This document shows positions 45,241-57,714 of a DNA stretch of 64,000 bases, piece by piece. The notes beneath the pieces were generated by a model, which made no database searches, was not told where the DNA came from, and saw only the letters and a list, made by a program, of their open reading frames with translations. The number at the start of each line of letters is the position of its first letter. Positions within the stretch are counted from its first letter, which is position 1. A program made the position numbers and the translations under genes. This stretch comes from Dipteronia dyeriana. Lineage: Eukaryota; Streptophyta; Magnoliopsida; Sapindales; Sapindaceae. The stretch spans positions 18,404,098 through 18,468,097 of the forward strand of contig CM065297.1 of NCBI GenBank assembly GCA_032871835.1, written 5' to 3'.

Positions 45241-46978
45241 GACCAATATTGCATTAATGTTAAGTTTCCACTTAGTGTAGTTATCACCAGTTAATTTGTC
45301 GTTTGCGAGAATTTAAAGTAATGCAAAATACATTATTACTGAAATAAATAAAACATTCATTCAGTCATTTATTTAAACAAGTGTAAGTGCTTTGGTATAA
45401 ATTTAAACATAATGCATGCACATGTTTAACGAACTATAACTACCCTAAAACTAGTTACTATACCACGACAATCCAACATACCACAAAGAAGTGCCGCCTT
45501 AGGGCCGGTCAAGTCTTTGCATGTTGGACCGAGACATTCTCAAAAAAATGATATTCTAAAAATAACTCTTATTCCATATCATTCAACCATCGTTTATTCA
45601 GTCAGGTTTTTCATTAACAAACTTAATCAAAACCTTCGTGAGTGTAACCCACCATTTCAGATCTCACGAGCTTAACTCGAGAATTGCCGTCTTAGGGTCG
45701 GTCAATCCTGAAATACCCTCGAAAATCCTATCCATTAAGAAGTCAACCTTAGTATTAACCTTTGTGGAAACCCTCCTTCGAGAGGACGAAAGCAAAGCAG
45801 TCACGAGGCCCCACTCGGATCTCACGGTGTTAAACTAATGATGGAGACAGCGGAATGTATATGTCATTTATCCCTCTCCCACTCACTATTTTTAAATTAG
45901 GATTTTCTATTAACCGTTAATGCACTTAGACTCTACAGGATTAAACGACTAATTTTAATCAAGTTATCTAGCGCATTAACTAATTAGAAACAAATTCTAA
46001 TTAACTAATAAATTATTAATGATTTTTAACATTTAAAAATATAATCTATTAGTGAATAATCTAAGTCTTTGTACACTATTTACTAAGGTCAGATTATTAA
46101 GTTAGTGTTTACCAAGTTTTAACTATTAAAACCCTAACACTTTATTCGGATAATTTATTATTAGGTTATTAATCAAATTAATCATAATAAATGACCCTAT
46201 TAATCTAACTTATTAAACACTTTAATAACTAGATTAATATTAATGAAAATTATAAAGTTTCTAAACATTAAAAAACTAATCTCATTATTCATAGCCATTT
46301 ATGTATATTTCCCATTTTAATCACATTAAAAAAATACATAAAATATGAGGTTATGATGCATGTATGACATATCAAATATATTTGTGTAGGCACATCTAAT
46401 CTAAATGACATACGTATGCATGACAATGCTTTTATCATCACATAATATAAAGCATAATTGACCAAGTAGTGTGGATTATTTAACCTAAAAAATTGAAATC
46501 TAAAATTACAAAAAAAAAAAAAAAACACCCCCAATGCATTCCTTGATCTTCTAGTAACTTCAGATCTCTTCCAGTCTCTTCAGGTCACTCCGATTCATCT
46601 TATGAATACGAAACGGGAAATCTTCACGGAACACATTAGGCAATACTTGCCAACGGGACCATGCAAGACAATGTGAACGGGGCTGTGAACAGTACCCAAT
46701 GAACAGTACTTCGGTGAACGGTACTCCATCACGCGCGTTTTCAGTTCATTGTTTACAGGTTACAATTTTTTTTTTTACAACACAATAATAGTAAAAATAA
46801 ATAAAATACAAATTATAGAACCCATAAGCCCTAAATCCACAGTACCATAAAAAATTACAATCAACCATGTTTTAATTAAACAATTTAATTATAAACATCC
46901 ATACAATCATAAAGATAGTGCCTACACATTCATACATATAGAAGCATCGAAAACAATTTCTTGTTCCGAAAAATAAAT
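45241..46978 (-). other. leader region of copia element C
   Basis: About 1.7 kb between PBS and gag, AT-rich with A runs (46506-46525). A repeated phrase GCCGTCTTAGGG(T/C)CGGTCAA appears (about 45486 and 45688). No coding signal. The long leader is ordinary for copia elements with 2 kb LTRs. Confidence 0.5.
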
Positions 46979-46993
46979 TGGCTTTGATACCAA
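46979..46993 (-). other. primer binding site of copia element C
   Basis: On the minus strand TTGGTATCAAAGCCAA follows the LTR end CAACA, a near match to the initiator Met tRNA primer site. Confidence 0.85.
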
Positions 46994-46994
46994 T

Positions 46995-49153
46995 TGTTGG
47001 AACCCCATTCATTGGTCATGCAGCGGAAGTAAGGTTTTAAATTTTTTATATAGGTTATAATCTGTATCTTGGACCAGTGAAATTGGGATCGTAATTCTTT
47101 TTGGAACTCATACATACAATATGTATGCACAGGAAATTGTAATCAATAAAATCAGAAGAAGAAAATCATACCAACGTTTGGAGGCTTCTTCACTTTACAA
47201 TATGCTCATGTCTTAACCATTCGATCTTCCTCGCTATCTCTCGGGACTGGTAACTGGGTGTGGACATGTTACGGTCTCAGAAACTTGAATGGAGGATGTA
47301 GAGAAAATCCTTGAAGAAACTCTTTCTTCCCAAGAGAAAAAACTTAGAACAATTCTAGTTATGAAAAACAATAAATATTATTATTTTTGTCGTTGTAAAT
47401 GGTGTACACTCCACAAACTTTTCCTCTCTTTTATTTATTTCTCACGCCACATGTTGCTTGCCTAATGCACTTAATAGAGCAAAACCATGCCCCATTTCCT
47501 TTTTGCGTTTAAACAATATATATATATTGATATCAGGTAAGCTTTGTAAAGTATATAAAACTCTTTTATTGTTTCACGCACTCACCATCTGCATCTCATG
47601 CAAACTCTTATCTATATCGTTTCATGTACCACAAATTTGCATCTTATGTAAACTGTGTCGTTGTTTCACATGCACATACAAATTGCATCTGATGTAAACT
47701 CTTCCGTTGTTAGTTGATATATATCATTTTGGTTATCAAGAAATATATCATATATATTTTAAATTAAATTTTTAATTATCCTTTTTAAGTATATCTAATA
47801 TATTAAAAGTGATAATAAGTATTTTAAATTTAAACTTAAATTCAAATACTTAGATAAAGGATTTAGTAAAATTAAAATAATCCTATTATTTTATATTCAT
47901 CTAAATCCAAATATTAACTAACATCCTCCAATTAATAGTTAATTAATAATTCATAATTACTAATATAATTAAATAAGTTAATTATTTAATTAATTTAACT
48001 ATTAACAATCACTAATTAAAAAATCTCATTATTCAATTAATTTCCGAATAAACACGTGTTACTTTCGTAACACAATTAATTGGACAATTCAATTAATTAA
48101 CTATGACCCTTGTTACCTAAATCAATCGGGCTCTTGTTACCTAAATCAATCGGGCTAACAAGAAGACCTAATGGACCCATAGTATTTTGAGCTTTAATAA
48201 TCCTCGGAATCACTAATATAATTCTTTAATTAATATTCTTTGATTATTAACTCTGGTGTCATTCCACTAAAAACCTGAAGCTGCACTCTCTCAACTGCAG
48301 ACACTTTTACACAGACTGATACAACTCGGTGTCCATCGATATAGCTATTACATATGGTGTGATCTTCCACAGTAGTTCATAATTAGAGCTGGGTCATAAT
48401 GTCCGTTATACCCCTCTAATTACATATATCCTTTAAGTACCATTGATTCTCTAATGGACAATAAATCCTATTTCCTTACGGAATTAAGAGAGCACTCATA
48501 TTGTCCAAGCCCCGAATCAACCCTTAAGGGAACTACCATCTACTTCTCACAAGAATGAGTGGATTCCACTATTGTGTACAAACCTTCGCAGCCATAAGTC
48601 AAACCGGAATCCCAACATACGAAGTATATTGATCAGGAAATGCATCTGACCTCACCCATGGTATATGAAAGACTATGATTTAACCTGAAGGAGTCGATAA
48701 GACACTCAGGATTAAGATCAGCCACATATAGCCATCATTAGTTGATACATACGAATCTCATCGGTAAACGGATCTTGGTAAGAGATTCATAGAGATCATG
48801 ACCCAGTCTTATATGATCACATCATACAAGGTGCCTCCATTCCCATATCTCATATGAATGATTCAAGATAGAATCACCGTACATTACAAAATGGACCACA
48901 GCTATAGATTAACCACAAATAAGGTACACAGCTTTATTTGATATCTATGGACTCTTTAGATTGCACGTCTCTTACTGTATCCATCTGTATATGACACTCA
49001 TATACACAGTTCGAGATTATATCCGGCAATCTTGGATGTTAAATATATGCACAAGTTATAAAATAAATAACACAACAAGAATGAATTAAACTTTTATTTT
49101 ATTTATTTCATAAATCCATTATAAATTACATTTTTAGGGCATAAACCCCAACA
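46995..49153 (-). repeat. 5' LTR of copia element C (right copy)
   Basis: Begins TGTTGGAACCCC and ends ACCCCAACA on the plus strand. Compared with the left copy it has a short duplication of CTCTTGTTACCTAAATCAATCGGG (about 48107-48154). Confidence 0.9.
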
Positions 49154-51049
49154 TATTGGGCTTCAAGAAACCTCTCGGTCTTGTCTAGGTATTGGCTCAG
49201 CTCTTTGTTAGCAACCCGCGATTGGTCAAGCTCTTTCCGGGCTCCTTCAAGTCCTGCCTCCACAGCTTCAATACGCCCCCTATGAGAGGTAACCTTGTGG
49301 CTCATGGCAACATTATACTTGAAGGCCTGCAAGTTACAACAAACATGTTAACTACCACCTAAACATTAACACATACGAGGCAATAAGGAGCATGATACTT
49401 TATCTTGGCTATGAGGACTGAACCCCTAGTCATCATCCATCCACTGGCATGGAAGTCATCGCCCCTAGTCCCCCACCAGGGCAAGAGACTATAAACCGAT
49501 CCAGGACATTATCATGGCCAATAATCCTCAGCCTAGATAAGATTGATCATGAAGAGCCACAACAGCAATGACAGTAGTTGGATCAAAGCCTCCCCTTACC
49601 CTGGTAGGAGCAGTAGCAGGTAGGGGAGGATGAACATCAACAGTAGCAATAACAGTGACGTAAAAATAGTGGCAACAGTAGTAGAGGTAGTGGCAGTAGA
49701 TGTAGTAGGGGAAGTTTAATCTTGATCGATCACCCTCTCCAACCTAGATAAAAATACATCCATCCGGGATCTAGGTCGAGGGGGGAAGGGAGCAGTGCCC
49801 TTGTTACCCTGATCGAGACAACTGCTCGCCCGCCCTGTCCAACCAGGGTAAAAGGAAGAGAGGTTCTAGCGATCTGAGTGATAGGAGACCCCGGATGAGT
49901 AGGATGAAGAGAAAAGGACAAGTCATTAAAAGAAAATGGCTCTCGTTGAATAGGTAGAAAAACTGCGAAAACTACAAGAAGCGAGAAAATGACTAGAATC
50001 ATCCAAGATCAACTAGAAAGCACAATAAAGAAGAAAAAAAGGATTTTATATACCTGGGGAAGTAATGGAGATGCGCAGGTAGCGATCTACCCTGCCAGCA
50101 TCAAAAGGGTTAGAGGTAGGGTACTGTAAATTGACGAAAGGTCGACCGATGATGGCCTTCTGTTTCAACCTCGACTCTACAGAAAGAGTGGCCTTCTCCC
50201 AGACTGGATTGCCACTAAACTGGGTAGGGACCCTATACTCAGTACCCTTAATGTGAACCAAGCTCCCCCAATTGCCACCTACCACGAGCCACTCTTCCTT
50301 CTAGGAGGAGTCCTTCTTAGTGGCACTAGGGACGATGAAATTCAAACTATTCTTCACCCTAGCGTAGAATTTTCCTTTTGGACCAGAAGAATTAGCGATA
50401 ACCTGGAAGGCATACTTCAATTCATCTGGTCCTGGTTCCCTGTGGCTATCATCTTTCTCATAGTGCTTCTTCCATAACATTAAAAACCTATCAGATGCTT
50501 CCAGAATCCTGGGGTTAGTTGGAGGGGGAGCAAGTTGTAAAGCTTGAAGCGCCTTACAAAGAGTAGGATGGATAGGTAGCTTGACACAACTTTCAAAGGC
50601 AGCTGTGCAAATAGGAAGCACGCCTGAGGAGGGGGTGTACACATCATACCCCCTGTGTGGGATGGTAATCTTGATGCTTTCAAGAATGTGGAATTTTGCC
50701 CTCAGACGACTGATCGACTCGATTGTATCGGTAGAGTCCAGGATGACACGAAAGTCATAAAAAATTGTAAGTGTCCCCCTAGTAAGCTTGAATGGACCTC
50801 GGCGAGACCTTCGCCAGTCCCGATATCATAGGATTCCTCATTTGAATCCCCCTAGACTATCTTCAGCGGGGTATCAGGGTTGTTTCAAAAACCGGGCCCA
50901 ATAGCGAAGTTTTGGCTTGAACGGCTACGCGGTAGCTGAGGGGTATCACTTTCACCGTTATCCTCCTCTCAAACCCTCTTCCCACAAGCGAGGTTCGAGG
51001 AGTAGCCCTCCATGAGACGGTCTACACTATCATGATCGGAGTGAGACAT
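49154..51049 (-). pseudogene. antisense ORF of Tat element B, N-terminal part (Transposase_28-like)
   Basis: ATG at 51049-51047 on the minus strand (MSHSDHDSVDRLMEGYSS). The PF04195-like region spans about 50680-50290: YTPSSGVLPICTAAFESCV, KLPIHPTLCKALQALQL, then NPRILEASDRFLMLWKK. Pro/Ser-rich sequence follows, then an intron-like interval (about 50045-49330), and a coiled coil (RIEAVEAGLEGARKELDQSR, about 49275) running to the copia C insertion at 49153. The same gene is present in Tat A (286-10774). Frame changes near 50640 and 50290 make this a pseudogene. Function unknown. Confidence 0.65.
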
Positions 51050-51436
51050 GATAACAGTAGAAGATTGTTTAGAAGAAGACGAAGAAGATAAAAGCGAGCA
51101 AGTAGGGTTTTTTGAATTTTGAAAGAAGAATAGGTTTTGAACGCGTGAGGAGTTAGGAGGAAGTCATCGTGCTTAAATAGTGAATGGAACATTAACTGAT
51201 GACGGAAGCGTGATCTCGGAGATGAGATTATAGATCAAAATTTTTGACAAACGTGCGTACCATTTCGTTTTTCACACTGGTGTGTTCCACTAGCTCGATA
51301 TGTGGACCGAAGAATTTAATACGGAGATTTCCTCTCAAATCCTGGTAACCGATTGCAGATGGAAAATTTCCCAAAAGATTCAGGAAATCTAACTCCAACC
51401 CAACCCGTCATCGGTGTTAAAGTCAGAAGAGACTTC
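51050..51436 (-). promoter_or_regulatory. putative promoter and leader of the antisense ORF of Tat element B
   Basis: On the minus strand an AT-rich CACTATTTAAGCAC (about 51185-51171) precedes a leader with AAAACCCTAC (about 51114-51105) and the ATG at 51049. The arrangement mirrors 95-290 of Tat A. Confidence 0.4.
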
Positions 51437-52476
51437 TGTTAATAGCCATTTTTGGCAAGGGGTCAATGCAAAAAATTTCACCTAACCGGTTCATGGTAGA
51501 ACATGCTTTCTGATACTAGGTAGAGCTGGCATGTAGCTGCCTACCTCGAGATATTGGTCTTTGCACCACTCAAAGATTGGGACCAGCCAACAACAAGGTA
51601 ACCCTTACCTAGAACCTCGGTAACAGATCATTCATTGTGGAACCCGAGTACTTCGATACTACCACCCGAGAAATTTCAGCATCTGTGAAAAGCACCAAGA
51701 GACCCTACTGAGTACCTCGATACCATCTCGCCACTAGTTACCAGGTACATGACATGCCTACCGGGTATGAAGGAAACTAGCTAGAAAGCTCCAGAATGAT
51801 CAGTCAAGTACCACACCACCAGACTGGTACCACGAGGTACCTCACCATTTTATACTCATAATCAAGTTACAGAGTTGACTTTTTCACCATTAAAGCTCCA
51901 GAATGTGACCATATAGGTCGATGAATTCATCGTTTATTCAAATTTAAACCAAAACAGAAACCTGACGTAATCAACGGGAGTAATTCCCACGTAATTTGAT
52001 TTCCCCATCAACGCCAATGATTTCCGGTAACACGGCCAATCAATTGGTCTAAATTATAGGGATTTGATTGGCGATGAAAAGGGATTAAAAGGAGACACAG
52101 GATCCAGACAGGGTATCAAAAAATATAGAGAAAAATGGCAAAGCTTATTCGCCATTTTTCTCAGAGGATTTAGCCACATATCGACATGTACGAGTTTGCC
52201 ATCTCCAACAGTGATTAGAAAAAGAGATAGAGAGAGAGAGAGAATGAGGGAGAGAGAGATAGCATAGTGAGATCAAATTTGTATCGTGTCCACGATCATT
52301 GTACTCCACCAAAGTTATATCACCTATTTGATTAATAAAACAGTTCTTTCTCCATTAGCAGTCTCATTCTTCCTCCCTCTTCCATCAATCTCTTTCGAAC
52401 CTCTTTGGTACGAAGTATCTACCCCCTACAACCTACCAAGGTCGCAGGTTGAGGGTGTTAACTGATATTTCTCACA
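51437..52476 (+). repeat. 3' LTR of Tat element B
   Basis: Starts TGTTAATAGCC, aligns with 35616-36472, and extends about 165 bases further to a CA near 52476. The interrupted Myb-like reading frame resumes at once. GA-rich microsatellite-like runs occur at 52225-52260. Confidence 0.75.
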
Positions 52477-52656
52477 TTAAGTGAATTTTCGGTCAACATT
52501 GGCTAAACTTCAGAATGAGTTGAATAATATGGAAGGATTGAGTCGACAACAACTCTTTCAAGCTACAAAGATGTTAGCTAAAGATCATGACTTGTTAAGG
52601 GTGTTCTTCACCATGTCAGTTGATGAGAAGAAGATATATGTTATGGATCTCTTATA
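52477..52656 (+). pseudogene. Myb/SANT-like protein, C-terminal part
   Basis: The frame resumes after the LTR with VNFRSTLAKLQNEL, then MEGLSRQQLFQATKML and ends VDEKKIYVMDLL with TAG at 52654-52656. The helical, Leu-rich tail fits the C-terminus of the protein interrupted at 35615. No stops occur within this stretch. Confidence 0.65.
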
Positions 52657-53239
52657 GCATGGGCTGTAATTGTTTATGTCATAGTGTTTTACAGCAAGAA
52701 CATTGTTATCTTATTATTTAGTTTTATTGATAATGTTTTAATGTTTAAAAACATTTCAGATCATTTATGTACTTTTGAGACATGTTTATATTTTTGATAT
52801 TTTAGACTTGTTTTTTCTTTAACAATCTTTCTAGACATGACTTATAATTTATATATCCTTTTTGTTTTCTTTTAGACGGTTAATAATGAATCAAGTGTGT
52901 TTTAATTTTTACAATCGAGAGAAGGGAAAAAACACCTAAATGTGAGAAATTAATTCGACATCAAATTAATTATGTTCTCAAATTTGAATTACTCCTAAAC
53001 TTTTAATTATTATTGACTAATTAGTTGAAAGTTTAAGACATAAAGATGTTAATTATTATAGTTATAGTGTTATAACTTATAAGCAGTATAAAAAATAGTT
53101 TTTCACACTAAAAATATATTTCATCATATTATATACACAATGGTGTTTTTGTAATCAACTATAAATCATTCTGATTCCTTAGTTGAAGACATAGTCATCC
53201 AACTTCATAAATATTTCAAAAACAATTGAGTATATAATT
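52657..53239. other. AT-rich sequence downstream of the Myb-like ORF
   Basis: No coding signal, no clear TIR. Presumably 3' flank of the Harbinger-type locus. Confidence 0.35.
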
Positions 53240-54620
53240 TTAACAAACAATCGTTATAAAATCTTAATGGTCAGTCTACTACGTAGAAACGTAACCATCC
53301 AACTATATAATAATTTCGAATATAATCAATTAATGTCATCAATGAAATAAACAAATCATAATGAAATCTTAATGGTTAGTCTACTAAATAGAAACGTAAC
53401 CATCTAATTCTATAATAATTTCATAGGTTATACATTTGTAAATCATGAACTACAAATCCAATATCATTATACCCAACATGAATTTTATATTTTCTCTTAA
53501 TCAATCCAACACGGTCACACATAATTTTTATTTTTAAAATTATACAAAATAATGAGAAATATATAACCTTCTTAAATTTATGTTGAGTGAATATTATCTG
53601 TGAGCATATATAATATGTAGACATATGTAACTGTGGGGCACTTTCATTCAATTAAATGAAAATATATTAGAGGCAATTTCTAAAATTTCAAACATTTATA
53701 TCACATTATATAAATGAGTACCACAAGATGATGAACCTCGTACGGAGAAGAACATCACCCATCACATGTGTCTAACATTCACAACATATTGTATAAGTGA
53801 ATACCTCGAGGTAATGAACCTCCTATGGAAAAGAACATCACTCATCACATCCATATAATTCCATCATTGCAGTTCTATAGATGAATACCTCAAGATGATG
53901 AACCTCCTACGGAGAAGAACATCACCTATCACATGTGATAACCCTCCTACAGAGATGATTAAAACATGCATTTCCATCTTTACAATTCAAATTTAATAAT
54001 TGATAACCAATGAACATCTCAAAATCTTAATGATTAGTCACTACGTGAAACATAATCATCCAATTCACGAGAAAATTATTAATTTTAACCTCATCAATAA
54101 TCGATAACCGATGAATTTCTCAAAATCTTAATGATTAGTCACTACGTGAAATATAATCATCCGATTCATGAGAATATTCTATCAATTATTAAAACTTACC
54201 AAATTAATAATCGAATTTCTCAAAATCTTAACAATTAGTCATTACGTGAAACATAATCATACGATTCACAAGAAAATTCAAAACAACTTATTAATTTTAA
54301 TCTCATCAATAATCGATAACCGACGAATTTCTCAAAATCTTAATAATTAGTCACTATGTGAAATATATTCATCCAATTCACAAGAAAAATCTATCAATTA
54401 TTGAATCAAAATCATTAATAATCGATAGCCGATAAATTTCTCAAAAATCTTAATGACTAGTTCACTACGTGGAAACATAGTCATCCGATTCATGAGAATA
54501 TTCAAAATCGATTATTAATTTTAAAACAAACTAATAATTATTATGAAAACTAAATGATTAGTCACTACATGAAACATAATCATCCGAAATTATAATAACT
54601 ATTATGAACTACAATTATTC
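53240..54620. repeat. degenerate tandem array, unit about 105 bp
   Basis: A phrase like CTCAAAATCTTAATGATTAGTCACTACGTGAAAC recurs near 53260, 53361, 54016, 54119, 54210, 54331, 54439 and 54550, spaced about 91-121 bases within its dense part. Linked motifs are ATAATCATCCGATTCA(T/C)GAG and ATCAATAATCGATAACCGATGAATT. A second embedded repeat, CTCCTACGGAGAAGAACATCACC, occurs at about 53738, 53820 and 53905. No coding capacity. It may be part of an unrecognised LTR or a small satellite. Confidence 0.7.
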
Positions 54621-55794
54621 ACATAAATTTTTTTGAAATTTTTAATATTGCATCATGATTTTGATAAATTTCAAATTGGCCCCTATATTTATCAAAATAT
54701 TAAATTGGCTGAATTACTTTCTGAAATTATAAATCTACCACAACACATATTCAATTACACATTGACACCTTAATGTTTTAATTAATTCTAAAAGGGCCCA
54801 AGCAAATAACAAAGAAGATCCAACACTTAATCTAATTCTCAAAAGTTAGCCGACAATAAAACCAATTCGTCCTTGTTCCGTCGGCCACTAGATGGTGGCA
54901 TAAATAGCCGGAAAAGCAGTGAAAAACCATCCAATTCCTGTTCCAATCTCTCAATCCGTAAATACTCGCGAATCAAATTGACAAATTAGAGATCTGCAAC
55001 AACGAGATCTCTTTAATGGCAGCAAGCCACGTTGTCAACAGGGAGAGGACGACCAACCACAGCTCCGACGAACTCGCGCAACGAGGTATGGTGTAAAAAA
55101 ACAGATTAACTCGCATATGAGGTGTCTTCTAGCAAAGCGATCCAAATCGATGTGCGGGTCTGGGCCATCGACCTGCATCTGATTACGGATCTCGTGCAAG
55201 CCCTGAGCCATCGACCCGTATAAGCACATTGGTCAAGGAAGAATCGACCCAATTAATCTATGTTCTAATTTCAATTTGGTAAATTGACCCGGGGGTCTGA
55301 AGCCATCAAGTCAGGTTCAAGCATAGGTTAAGTTGTCAGACCCACCAACCTGCAATAGCAGCGGGTTCGGTGCAGTGGTGCACAAAGATCACGACTAAAA
55401 CACAAATCTATATCCCACCGTAACCCACCATGGATGCAACTCAGTTCAGCAAAAAATTATCACCAGATTCGTAACAATACACACAAAATAGTTCTTCCTT
55501 TATTTAACGATTACTATAACAAAATAATTCAATAATTAATTGATTTTTTTTTGTTTTTTTTTATGATTCATATGATCAATGCACTTAGATTATGATGTTT
55601 GTGTTAATAACTCAGTACATGGCAATTAAGTCCCATTCAAATACAGTGATGTACACAACATAATTACCAAAAAATATACAATGTATAAAACCAACATACA
55701 ATTCAAACATGGATTTGATTTATGGTAGCAGCAATTCAATTCTTTCTGGTGTGTTTAATCATAAAAAAGTTCAACCTATGTAACAATACAAGCT
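54621..55794. other. unidentified sequence with a TATA-like leader
   Basis: A TATA-like GGCATAAATAGCC (about 54896-54908) is followed by a leader and ATG 55016. From there only about 26 codons are open (MAASHVVNRERTTNHSSDEL) before a stop. It could be the promoter end of an LTR or a gene fragment. The rest has no coding signal. Confidence 0.3.
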
Positions 55795-55806
55795 GCTCTG
55801 ATACCA
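55795..55806 (-). other. primer-binding-site relic of an LTR element
   Basis: On the minus strand TGGTATCAGAGC is an exact match to the plant initiator Met tRNA primer site. The plus strand continues TGCAAGCATG, a possible LTR terminus. No partner LTR or coding domain was found. Confidence 0.4.
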
Positions 55807-55948
55807 CTGCAAGCATGTTTTACCATGTTTAACTTTCTCAGAGATCGAATTCTTTTGATTATCTTATATCAAACGACCCCTAAAGGTTATATTTATTTTC
55901 TAGTAAAAAAATTATTGTTTCACAAAACTACATAAAAACATGTTTAAT

Positions 55949-55949
<1 letters not shown>

Positions 55950-56014
<65 letters not shown>
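55950..56014. repeat. (TA)n microsatellite
   Basis: An uninterrupted TA run of about 64 bases. Confidence 0.95.
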
Positions 56015-56017
<3 letters not shown>

Positions 56018-57285
56018 ATGTGTACATTATACATTAAAATCTCTGTTATATTTAACGGGACCTTTGATGGTTGGAGAATTCAAAATGAAGCTCTACTATT
56101 ATAATTGGTATTGTAAATATAATACCATAATTGCTCATTAAATTGTAAGTGTGGAGAATCTTTCCTTCAAGGAAAGAGTTGTATTTTGGACAGTAATTGT
56201 AGAACTTAATCTCATCAGATCCTAGTAAACCCCTGATCCACAAATCACTAACTTAGTTATATTTTATGGTTTAAATAAAACAGAGAAAGTAGAACAAACT
56301 TTGCACAAGGTTAGACATATATTGCACTTGGGGGTAACTTTTGTTATAATTGCACAAACATCTATTGGAATACGATCAATGATTTTAGGTTTGTCTAACC
56401 CTAACTCATTAAACAACAAAAATGCTCATAACTAGTTATTTTAATATTATTTTTTACAAACAGAATAATAATAAAAAAAAAATGAGATAACTATGCTTTT
56501 ATTCAACGATCTTCACTGGAATTTAACATTGTTAGAATTCTGTCGAAAAAAATAAAAAATAAAAAATAATTTAATAGAAAAAATTTAAACAAGAATTAAA
56601 AAAAATTATAAAGTGCATTACTTTTTAAATTTTTAAAATTCTAATTTTTTACTTTGATTTTTTATTTTACTTGTTCTATAATTATTTTATAATTTTTTGT
56701 TATGAAGTTGCATTTTTTATTATTTTGGTTAAAAGATCTTTTTTTTAAAAAAAAAAAATAAACAAAAAAAATAAGAAAGAGAATAACAGTCTTTTTATTG
56801 GTCAAATCAAAGTTCACCTAACGAAATTCCAACTGTGTTTTTTTTTTGAAAAAAAAACACATTCTAACTGTGTTAAATCATAGGAGAGGTTGTTGAATCT
56901 CTACAATTCAAATATAGGGGATTATTTTTTAAGAAAATTAATCCTAATAAAATTACAGAAATCCTACGGCTGCGTGACATTCTAATAGGAGAAAACCTTG
57001 GGTGCATTCGATGCACCACACTGTAATCCAATGGTGGTGCATTGGATCCACACATTAAATGACACATGTGATACAATTTTTTTTCTTTCGATTGCTTAAC
57101 CATGCTCACTGGAATCAGATTCTCTAATTTGATACTCTTGTTACTAATTTTTCTTTTGAGTTAATAAGCCATCAGCTCCTCATCAGTTGGATGGAACCCA
57201 AATCCGGGAGACCATGAAACAGGAGCCATTTCAATCTCTATTTGGAAATTTTCTTCTTTATCAGATTATCAGTTTCAAAGAGGTT
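56015..57285. other. AT-rich sequence without recognisable genes
   Basis: Long A/T homopolymers (56460-56780, 56835-56860). An imperfect palindrome around GGTGCATTCGATGCACCACACTG / GGTGGTGCATTGGATCC lies at 57001-57050. Nothing else supportable. Confidence 0.4.
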
Positions 57286-57380
57286 GATAAATAAATGGCA
57301 CTATTTGAGAGGGGTGTTATGTAAATGTCACCAGTTTAGTAATGTAAGTTTAAAATGTATCATTTAAACTAAACAGACGA
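57286..57380 (+). repeat. terminal inverted repeat of MULE-2
   Basis: Nearly identical to the minus strand of 34240-34331. Confidence 0.65.
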
Positions 57381-57714
57381 GAATACCCCCACAAAATTGA
57401 AAAAGAGAAAATTTATCGTTTTGTGTTTCTGAGAAAAGCAACAGTAGAAAAAACCGACGATAACGAAATCGACGGTAAGGAAATCGACAGCTTATTGACC
57501 GAAACGGGAATACAGTACATTTCACAGCGAGTGACAAAGGTAAGTTGAGTTTGTTTTATGTATCGATTTGTTGTTCATAACATATAATTGCATTTCAGAC
57601 TTGTTCTGTTGAAAGAAATTGTAGATTAGGGTTGACAGTGGTTGTGGTTGTGGTTTTGGTTTGAGTTTGAAATGAGGTTCAATATTCTGGTATTGAGGAA
57701 TTTTTGTTTTGAAA
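57381..57714 (+). promoter_or_regulatory. putative promoter, leader exon and intron donor of the MULE-2 Ulp1 gene
   Basis: The subterminal region is conserved with MULE-1. A leader ends at GTGACAAAG/GTAAGTTGAG (donor at about 57540). The intron then runs through the minisatellite to TTTTCGTGCAG (about 58765). No obvious TATA box. Confidence 0.4.

Larger units (their letters stand above)
39342..49153 (-). mobile_element. copia retrotransposon C, complete structure, degraded
   Basis: Minus-strand element with two LTRs of about 2.1 kb (39342-41449 and 46995-49153), PBS next to the right LTR, PPT next to the left LTR, and gag-PR-INT-RT-RH in copia order between them. The flanks TATTA (39337-39341) and TATTG (49154-49158) match at four of five bases. 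The LTRs differ at roughly one base in ten over the first 140 bases, so the insertion is old. It landed in the antisense ORF of Tat B. Confidence 0.9.
35616..52476 (+). mobile_element. Ty3/gypsy Tat-lineage retrotransposon B, internally deleted, interrupted by copia C
   Basis: LTRs at 35616-36472 (3' end missing) and 51437-52476 start TGTTAAAAGCC / TGTTAATAGCC. The inside holds only an integrase remnant, a tandem-repeat zone and the antisense ORF on the minus strand; gag, PR, RT and RNase H are gone. It interrupts the Myb/SANT-like gene, whose reading resumes just after 52476. Without the inserted copia element the remnant is about 7.05 kb. The target duplication could not be established. Confidence 0.75.

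Noticed and set aside
55016..55100. Possible host gene start (MAASHVV...)
   Set aside because: Only about 26 codons before a stop and no domain; a TATA-like site alone is not enough.
55035..55229. 64-codon minus-strand ORF
   Set aside because: No similarity recognised and no supporting start or promoter context.
57001..57050. Hairpin-like terminator or MITE
   Set aside because: The palindrome is imperfect and isolated, with no target duplication or TIR pair seen.
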